Origin: Butyrivibrio sp. YAB3001
GTDB lineage: Bacteria; Bacillota; Clostridia; Lachnospirales; Lachnospiraceae
Assembly: GCF_900112195.1 (NCBI RefSeq)
Contig: NZ_FOKR01000027.1
Coordinates: 1 to 48,469 of the forward strand
DNA: 48,469 nucleotides
Direction: 5' to 3'
This document shows positions 43,823 to 48,469 of this stretch, in pieces (within the stretch, counting starts at the first letter, position 1; the number at the start of each line of letters is the position of its first letter). Position numbers and translations under genes: made by a program. The notes under the pieces are model-generated. The model was not told the DNA's origin, did not search any database, and saw only the letters and a list, made by a program, of their open reading frames with translations.

Positions 43823-45162
43823 TTATTTAATTCCTCATATTGCAATAGTTGTTTTCGCGCAGATTCTAATATCCTATTTTTTATTTCTGGAGGGGATATG
43901 CTTTTAACTCCAGTTGCAAAGGATCTAAGGAATCTTTCAAAATTTGGGCTGTCAGGAATAATATCTTTTAGTGTTATATCTGTATCATAAGTAATATCTG
44001 CGCTTGGACGGTTATTTTTATATGCATTTAAACGTCTTTTTATATCGGGTCTATTATCGAAATGAATTTCAACTTCTATTTTTTTAGAAGATGATGATTG
44101 TGGAGAAGAAATTCCTACATTTGCTGCAAGAGAATCAATATAACGTTGGTATTTGATTTTATTATCATCTTCTGTTATTTCAATGGCCTTAATCTTAGAC
44201 ATATTTAGAATTATTTCTACACCCTGTGCTTTTCCATATAAATAAAACGAATCTTCTTCCATATAGTAGACTATAATTCCTAATGAAAATAATAGTTCAG
44301 TTGTCCTATTTGAATCTATGACATATTCGATTTTGAGTCTTTTTTTTCTATAGTTGTCATGGATAAGGAGCTTACTTAATGTTTCTATTGATTCTGCATA
44401 TTTTTTTCGATTCAATCCATTTCGTAGAAAAATACTTGGCTTACTTGAATTATTATCGTCGAAATATTCTACATATGGAGCGAGGCGAGATAATAAACCA
44501 CTTACATGGTCATGTGCAAGAGTTCCCTCTGATATGTTTTCTAGTTTGGCTATTAAATTATCGATATCATTAGAAGTAATCTTGTGGAAGATTACAGTAT
44601 TATTATCGGCTAAGCTATAGTAAGCATACTTTTTATCTTTTTTTATATATTTGTTTTTTATTAGCGAATTTAATAATTTATAGTAAGTGACAACACCAAC
44701 ATCTAATGGATATTGTATGATCTTTTCTTCATCATTTTCTTCATGTATTGTAGAAGTAGAATCTTCTCCCTGATTATTTTTAGGTAGTGCAATTTCTTCA
44801 TTCTTTTGTTTGCGTTTTTCAGGGCAAAATAAAATAAGCTTTAAAAGTTTTGAGTCTTTTATCCGATCAGAACTTTTTATTATTTCTAATATTACATTTT
44901 TTCTTAATATGTCATAATCGATGGAAGTGTATTGGAGCATTTCTGCGTCGTTAGAAATAATGTGATATTTGTTGAGATTTTTTTTTGATGGTTTATCTAT
45001 TACATATCCCATGTTTTCAATCTCTTTTATATATTTGTATATAGACTGACGTTTCATACCTACTTTAGAACACAACTCATCACAAGAAGTCCCATTTGGC
45101 TGGTTCATTAAATCAATTATTCGATTGATATCTTCTTTTGTGTCTGCATGGCTTTTTCGCAT
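43819..45162 (-). CDS. WYL-domain transcriptional regulator, first of a tandem pair
   Basis: The protein has 447 residues, with GGAGG and an A/T spacer before ATG. It has an N-terminal helix-turn-helix of the HTH_11 kind (CDELCSKVGMKRQSIYKYIKEIENMGYVI, about 19-47), a charged linker with an acidic stretch (about 115-150), a WYL-like domain (LLFSLGIIVYYMEEDSFYLYGKAQG, about 279-335, FYLYG core) and a WCX-like C-terminus. WYL regulators sense nucleic-acid or nucleotide ligands and often control defence islands (BrxR, CapW) or DNA-damage genes (PafBC). The likely targets are the TGTACA-bearing modules on either side. Confidence 0.78.
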   Translation of the reverse strand: MRKSHADTKEDINRIIDLMNQPNGTSCDELCSKVGMKRQSIYKYIKEIENMGYVIDKPSKKNLNKYHIISNDAEMLQYTSIDYDILRKNVILEIIKSSDRIKDSKLLKLILFCPEKRKQKNEEIALPKNNQGEDSTSTIHEENDEEKIIQYPLDVGVVTYYKLLNSLIKNKYIKKDKKYAYYSLADNNTVIFHKITSNDIDNLIAKLENISEGTLAHDHVSGLLSRLAPYVEYFDDNNSSKPSIFLRNGLNRKKYAESIETLSKLLIHDNYRKKRLKIEYVIDSNRTTELLFSLGIIVYYMEEDSFYLYGKAQGVEIILNMSKIKAIEITEDDNKIKYQRYIDSLAANVGISSPQSSSSKKIEVEIHFDNRPDIKRRLNAYKNNRPSADITYDTDITLKDIIPDSPNFERFLRSFATGVKSISPPEIKNRILESARKQLLQYEELNK

Positions 45163-45186
45163 ATATATACCTCCAAATGTATTTTT

Positions 45187-45195
45187 ATTATATCA
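45187..45195 (-). promoter_or_regulatory. Extended -10 promoter of the WYL operon
   Basis: On the - strand the sequence is TGATATAAT (45195-45187), an extended consensus -10, about 25 nt before the ATG of the first WYL gene. No clear -35. The TGTACA repeats lie about 100-135 nt upstream of it. Confidence 0.6.
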
Positions 45196-45293
45196 ATAAA
45201 ATATGAATAATAGATTAAAAAATGATAAATAATAAACTAAAACAAGTTAACGTCCCCTTGGGCACAATGGAAACATTTTAAACAACAACGAAT

Positions 45294-45328
45294 GTGTACA
45301 CTTTGAATGAAATAAGGGGTTGTACACT
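45294..45328 (+). promoter_or_regulatory. TGTACA module between the WYL operon and the array
   Basis: GTGTACACTTTGAATGAAAT (45294-45313) matches the first 20 nt of the array leaders at nearly every base. TACACT (45323-45328) occupies exactly the -10 offset (29) seen in the other copies. The second TGTACA (45321-45326) makes an inverted pair GTGTACA-N20-TGTACAC. Read on + it could drive the 57-codon ORF and the array. Read as an operator it could also control the divergent WYL operon. Confidence 0.6.
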
Positions 45329-45360
45329 AAAATTATACAAAGAACAAAATTAAATTTAAG

Positions 45361-45534
45361 ATGGTGGAAAATGTTAGAAATGCTGTTAAAGAATTATCAA
45401 CAAGATATATACTGTACGTTTTAGATAAAACATATGGTGGTAATTTAATGGCAAATATAAGTAGTTATGGCATAGTGTACATTTTGGATGAAATGCAGCG
45501 TGATAATCTAGCATTAACAAAAGAACATAGTTAA
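45361..45534 (+). CDS. Possible 57-codon ORF across two leader copies
   Basis: An open frame from ATG 45361 to TAA 45534 starts MVENVRNAVKELSTRYILYV and ends LALTKEHS. It has no ribosome site worth the name. It runs through two copies of the leader module (45412 and 45475), so the peptide has an imperfect internal repeat (YILYVLDKTYGGNL / GIVYILDEMQRDNL). It may be an ancestral coding piece from which the leaders derive, or chance. Low confidence as a gene. Confidence 0.25.
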   Translation: MVENVRNAVKELSTRYILYVLDKTYGGNLMANISSYGIVYILDEMQRDNLALTKEHS

Positions 45535-45554
45535 AGACAAAGGAGGGAATCCAT

Positions 45555-45631
45555 ATGAAAAAAAACTTCTGCCAACAATTATAGGACTAATAGTACAGGG
45601 AATCGTAGTAGAGCTGATCAAGAATAAGTAA
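45555..45631 (+). pseudogene. Array peptide 1, frameshifted in its A-run
   Basis: This has the same layout as the intact copies, with AAAGGAGGG upstream. The A-run after ATG has 8 As instead of 6, which throws the frame to MKKNFCQQL and a stop. Restoring two fewer As gives the family peptide ending ELIKNK. Homopolymer slippage is the likely cause and could be reversible. Confidence 0.75.
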
Positions 45632-45769
45632 TACACCTATTTGTCAGTGAATAAGTAATAAAAATGGCAAATATAAGTAGTAATGACTGGTGTACATTTT
45701 GGATGAAATGCAGCGTGATAATCTAGCAGTAACAAGAAAACATAGTAAAAAACAAAGGAGGGAATGCAT

Positions 45770-45844
45770 ATGAAAAAACTTCTGCCAACAATTATAGGAC
45801 TAATAGTACAGGAAATCGTAGTAGAGCTGATCAAGGAAAAATAA
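45770..45844 (+). CDS. Array peptide 2, 24-aa hydrophobic peptide
   Basis: The peptide has 24 residues, beginning MKKLLPTIIGLIVQEIVV and ending in ELIKEK. The hydrophobic core spans residues 4-18 with lysines at both ends, like small membrane-acting peptides of type I toxin-antitoxin loci. AAAGGAGGG is placed ideally upstream. It differs from copy 4 by Glu15 for Gly. It could be a toxin, a secreted signal or a membrane-protein modulator. No antisense promoter is obvious. Confidence 0.7.
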   Translation: MKKLLPTIIGLIVQEIVVELIKEK

Positions 45845-45982
45845 TATAACTATTTGTCAGTGAAAAGGTAGTAAAAATGGCAAATATAAGTAGTAATGAC
45901 TGGTGTACATTTTGGATGAAATGCAGCGTGATAATCTAGCATTAACAAAAGAACATAGTTAAAGACAAAGGTGGGAATCAAT

Positions 45983-46075
45983 ATGAAAAAACTTCTGCCA
46001 ACAATTATAGGACTAATAATACAGGGAATCGTAGTAGAACTGATCAAGAATAGTAATACACCTATTTGTCAGTGA
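45983..46075 (+). CDS. Array peptide 3, C-terminally extended
   Basis: The peptide has 30 residues: the family core (MKKLLPTIIGLIIQGIVV) to LIKN, then SNTPICQ because one A is missing before the usual stop, so translation runs to TGA 46075. The ribosome site is altered to GGTGGG, which should lower translation. Both copies of this unit type (1 and 3) are thus changed, whereas both copies of the other type are intact. Confidence 0.6.
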   Translation: MKKLLPTIIGLIIQGIVVELIKNSNTPICQ

Positions 46076-46197
46076 ATAAGTAATAAAAATGGCAAATATA
46101 AGTAGTAGTAATGACTGGTGTACATTTTGGATGAAATGCAGCGTGATAATCTAGCAGTAACAAGAAAACATAGTAAAAAACAAAGGAGGGAATCCAT

Positions 46198-46272
46198 ATG
46201 AAAAAACTTCTGCCAACAATTATAGGACTAATAGTACAGGGAATCGTGGTAGAGCTGATAAAGGAAAAATAA
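46198..46272 (+). CDS. Array peptide 4, 24-aa hydrophobic peptide
   Basis: The peptide has 24 residues, MKKLLPTIIGLIVQGIVV then ELIKEK, with AAAGGAGGG upstream. This is the cleanest copy and a good reference for the family. The DNA differs from copy 2 by several silent changes (GTG for GTA, ATA for ATC), so purifying selection on the peptide is plausible. Confidence 0.7.
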   Translation: MKKLLPTIIGLIVQGIVVELIKEK

Positions 46273-46439
46273 TAAAACTATTTGTCAGTGAAAAGGTAGT
46301 AAAAATGGCAAATATAAGTAGTAATGACTGGTGTACATTTTGGATGAAATGCAGCGTGGTAATCTAACAATAACAAGAGAACATAGTTAAAAACAAAGGA
46401 GCTTCCTGTAAGATATAAACAGGGGTTGACCTAAAAAGA

Positions 46440-46507
46440 ATACCTCAAGTAAAGTTGGATTGTTACTGACCTGGCAGTTGGTAATAATCCAAGAATACGA
46501 GAGGTAT
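46440..46507 (+). ncRNA. Folded leader of the transposase, hiding its ribosome site
   Basis: Outer stem ATACCTC (46440-46446) with GAGGTAT (46501-46507); inner stem TTGGATT (46455-46461) with AATCCAA (46486-46492), extended by TTAC/GTAA. The outer 3' arm overlaps the transposase ribosome site GAGAGG (46499-46504), so the fold should block translation of read-through transcripts. Alternatively or additionally it may be part of the left-end RNA of IS110 elements. Confidence 0.6.
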
Positions 46508-46512
46508 CTAAC

Positions 46513-47952
46513 ATGAATGCTAAGGCAAAGAACAACAAAAATCAAGTAAGCAACAACTTTTCGGTGATAAATACTTTATCTGCCGAAGAAAGACAAACCA
46601 GAGTGGATGATCTCTTAAATACATTGCAGGCTAAGACCTGGCATGATCTGGAGACATCAGGAAAGTTTGATAAGAATGCCAAGCTCTCATTTATATCAGA
46701 TGACATGCTTATAGTTGGATGCGATATAGGCAGTGAAACCCACTATCTGAGGGCTATAGATAGAAAAGGCAGAGAACTCAGCAGAAAGCCATTCTCTTTC
46801 CTTAACAACGAGGAAGGATTTGAAGCCGCAAAAGCTTGGATGGTAGACCTTGCTGCAGTAAATGGTAAGGAACAGATAGTACTTGGACTTGAACCTACAG
46901 GTCATTACTGGTTTTGCGTGGCAACATGGCTGATAAGCAATGGTATCAGTGTGGTGCAGGTAAATCCATATGCAGTAAAACAGACAAAAGAAATCGAGGA
47001 TAACAGCCAGCTTAAGGATGACAGAAAAGATCCCAAGGTCATTGCAAACCTTGTTATGAACGGAAACTACGGTATGCCATATCTTCCGGAGGGCATCTAC
47101 GCTGATCTGCGTAGTCTCTCACTTCTAAGGAGCCAGCTTGCTGAGAACAGGATCCGCAGCATAAACAGGTTACACAGGCTGATGAAGATTTACTTCCCTG
47201 AATATAAGGACGCATTTGGGAAAACAGATGGCAGCTTTGCAATGGAGATACTTAAGGTTGCACCGTTTCCAGAAGATATAATCAGGCTGGGTGAAGATGG
47301 AATCAGAGATATATGGCACAAGGCTAAGCTTAGAGGACGCGGCTATAGCAGGGCTGCTGAGATTTTCAGGTATGCCTGCGTAAGCATAGGCAAGAAAGAA
47401 GGATCAGAGCCGGACAGATATTCAGTAAAGTGTCATGTTGAAGATATCATCTCATTGGATGAGAGGCTTGCGACAGTTGAAGCTGCAATCAATGAAAAAT
47501 GTATGGAAATACCCCATGCAGAGAACATCCTTGAAATATCAGGACTTGGACAGAACATAGTGGCTGGAATCATATCTTCAATGGGAGACATTGAAAGATT
47601 TGATGATGCAAAGGAAATACAGAAACTCAGCGGATTAAATCTTGTAGCCAACAGTTCAGGCAAGCATAATGGCGAAACAAAGATAAGCCATAGAGGACGC
47701 AAAGAACTGCGAACCTGGCTGTTTCAGGGAGCTAAATCGGTAGTGGCTCATGCTCCAGAATTCCAGTATATACATGAGTATTACACTACCAGAGCGAAAA
47801 ATCCACTAAAGAAGATGCAGTCGTTGATAGTTATAGCATGTAAGCTTCTTAGGATCATATTTACAATCCTGAAGAAGGGAATCACCTACGATCCACAGAA
47901 GATGCTTAATGATATCAAGAGATTTGAAGAAGCAGAAATAGTGGCTGCATAA
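46513..47952 (+). CDS. IS110-family DEDD transposase
   Basis: The protein has 479 residues. The N-terminal DEDD RuvC-like domain has Asp71 (VGCDIGSETHY), Glu127 (LGLEPTGHYW), then Asp170 and Asp173 (LKDDRKDPK). The C-terminal Transposase_20 domain has LEISGLGQNIVAGIISSMGDIERF and ANSSGKHNG, with the serine region typical of the family. About 60 N-terminal residues precede the catalytic domain, longer than usual. IS110 recombinases use a bridge RNA from the element's non-coding end to choose the target. No frameshift or internal stop, so it appears functional. Confidence 0.95.
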   Translation: MNAKAKNNKNQVSNNFSVINTLSAEERQTRVDDLLNTLQAKTWHDLETSGKFDKNAKLSFISDDMLIVGCDIGSETHYLRAIDRKGRELSRKPFSFLNNEEGFEAAKAWMVDLAAVNGKEQIVLGLEPTGHYWFCVATWLISNGISVVQVNPYAVKQTKEIEDNSQLKDDRKDPKVIANLVMNGNYGMPYLPEGIYADLRSLSLLRSQLAENRIRSINRLHRLMKIYFPEYKDAFGKTDGSFAMEILKVAPFPEDIIRLGEDGIRDIWHKAKLRGRGYSRAAEIFRYACVSIGKKEGSEPDRYSVKCHVEDIISLDERLATVEAAINEKCMEIPHAENILEISGLGQNIVAGIISSMGDIERFDDAKEIQKLSGLNLVANSSGKHNGETKISHRGRKELRTWLFQGAKSVVAHAPEFQYIHEYYTTRAKNPLKKMQSLIVIACKLLRIIFTILKKGITYDPQKMLNDIKRFEEAEIVAA

Positions 47953-47964
47953 GTAAGAATTATA

Positions 47965-48108
47965 TTCCGGAATCCTGCCGAGCTACCGAAACTTATCGGT
48001 GGTTGGTCAGGATTCCGGAGAGGAATCCAGTAACAGCAGGAGCGAGTCTTCTGCATAACATAGCTACCAACTTACAACAGGATGGATTGCGTCCACCGAC
48101 TTATCGGT
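47965..48108 (+). ncRNA. Structured RNA downstream of the transposase (bridge-RNA candidate)
   Basis: Stem TTCCGGAATCCTG (47965-47977) with CAGGATTCCGGA (48008-48019), 12 perfect pairs, encloses hairpin ACCGA-AACTTA-TCGGT (47985-48000). A hairpin GCAGGAG/CTTCTGC near 48036-48053 and a second ACCGA-CTTA-TCGGT (48095-48108) follow. Two loops on the same stem is a plausible two-loop guide layout. In IS1111-type members of the IS110 family the guide RNA lies downstream of the transposase, as here. The assignment is inference. Confidence 0.45.
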
Positions 48109-48469
48109 ACCATTCAAAGCGTAGATTGGTCAGTAAAGGACAACAAACAAGAGCTGTAGCTGGCGGTGGTTTTATCCCTAGGGCATGACCCTGTGTAGGA
48201 GCTTTGCTGGCACTTGGTGTATGAATTGGCTGGACGAAGGAAGTTGGGACACGATCCCTTTAGACACGGAAGGTTAGCCATCATAGTTAATCAAAGGAAA
48301 AAAGGCCTTTATAGAGCAAACAAGAGGATGCTTTATTAGTGCTACCTTAAATCAGCTATTCAGTACAGGATACTATGACAATTCATCACCTTTGGCTCCT
48401 GTTTTGAGGAAAAACAAAATCGTCAAAGCCAGTAAAAATCGTATTTTCAGGCTTGACAGAATAGGAAGG

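Larger units (their letters stand above)
45448..46401 (+). repeat. Tandem array of ~213-bp units, each a promoter-peptide cassette
   Basis: The anchor ATGGCAAATATAAGTAG recurs at 45448, 45664, 45877, 46089 and 46305, giving steps of 216, 213, 212 and 216 bp. Units alternate in type: 1 and 3 share AAGAAT(A)AGTAATACACC and GCATTAACAAAAGAACATAG. Units 2 and 4 share AAGGAAAAATAAT and GCAGTAACAAGAAAACATAG. The array is therefore a duplicated dimer of about 428 bp. Each unit holds GTGTACAT (45475, 45690, 45903, 46118, 46331), TGnTAATCT at +26, AAAGGAGGG and, 80 nt after the palindrome, the ATG of a hydrophobic peptide. The fifth unit is cut after AAAGGAG (46401) by the IS110 element. An extra degenerate leader copy begins at 45412. 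Confidence 0.95.
46402..48469 (+). mobile_element. IS110-family element (right end not defined)
   Basis: The left boundary is set by the loss of array sequence right after AAAGGAG (46401/46402). It contains a 110-nt left non-coding end, a DEDD transposase (46513-47952) and at least 150-350 nt of structured non-coding sequence. The right boundary is uncertain: the missing remainder of array unit 5 (GGAATCCATATGAAAAAAC) does not reappear by 48469, so the element or a deletion reaches beyond the window. From about 48300 to 48469 I see no gene; an inverted repeat GTCAAAGCC/GGCTTGAC (48422-48458 region) is the only structure. Confidence 0.75.

Noticed and set aside
45664..45726. 20-codon frame MANISSNDWCTFWMKCSVII repeated in units 2-5
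   Set aside because: It runs straight across the promoter-like module, has only a weak AAGG upstream, and is explained by DNA-level conservation of the leader. It is not excluded, but not supported as a gene.
45637..46047. Two 65-codon hydrophobic frames on the - strand of the array (45637-45834 and 45850-46047)
   Set aside because: They begin with TTG or ATT-like codons without a ribosome site and run antisense through the + strand peptide genes. Their near-identity follows from the repeat itself. The + strand frames have strong ribosome sites in every unit.
45448..46401. CRISPR-like array
   Set aside because: The repeat unit is ~213 bp with no unique spacers, units differ by scattered substitutions, and no cas genes are near.
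48003..48188. 61-codon + strand frame in the IS flank
   Set aside because: It overlies the structured RNA region, has basic low-complexity composition and no ribosome site.

Overview
The window looks like chromosomal DNA from a low-GC Firmicute of the Lachnospiraceae. A Butyrivibrio or Pseudobutyrivibrio relative fits best. This is inferred from gene content and order (gpmI-secG-rnr-smpB-ssrA, fhs-folD, an NfnAB pair, phoH-(PgpH-like)-ybeY, YesM/YesN beside a sugar ABC transporter), A+T-rich codon use, AGGAGG-type ribosome sites and the tmRNA tag. No 16S or other decisive marker is present.

Layout. 1-500: the structured end of a mobile element abutting a 5'-truncated GGDEF gene. 600-8600: housekeeping genes, all on the + strand: an RpiB-family isomerase, a membrane TPR protein, thiN, gpmI, secG, rnr, smpB. 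8613-8964: tmRNA on the - strand. 9100-15125: an MFS permease, proB, a hypothetical gene on the - strand, ftsK. 15198-21643: one-carbon and redox genes: fhs, folD, a zinc-ribbon membrane protein, and the two subunits of an NfnAB-type transhydrogenase. 21832-31391: a tight run of MORN protein, rlmH, phoH, a shrunken PgpH-like protein with a dead HD site, ybeY, a MurJ/SpoVB-like flippase, two flavoproteins and 5-formyl-THF cyclo-ligase. 31500-38470: a carbohydrate ABC importer (binding protein and two permeases, no ATPase) followed by its likely YesM/YesN two-component system.

38500-46400 is the accessory part. It begins with a 25-codon ORF with a perfect ribosome site and a leftover rtcB 3' end, then an intact rtcB and a frameshifted ADP-ribosylglycohydrolase. 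Next come a NERD-domain protein with a 52-codon ORF, two tandem WYL regulators on the opposite strand, and a tandem array of ~213-bp units. Each unit carries its own promoter-like module, a strong ribosome site and a ~24-aa hydrophobic, lysine-capped peptide. An IS110-family element has inserted into the fifth unit, exactly after its ribosome site.

The main discovery candidate is in this part. The module upstream of each array peptide (TGTACA palindrome, about 22 nt, -10 like TGnTAATCT, then AAAGGAG and ATG 80 nt from the palindrome) also sits in front of the NERD gene with spacing conserved to one base (79 nt). Two more copies lie between the WYL operon and the array. The NERD protein, the micro-peptides and probably the PafBC-like WYL pair therefore look like one regulon, possibly a defence or stress system with toxin-like membrane peptides. 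The shared module is read directly from the sequence. The function is inference.
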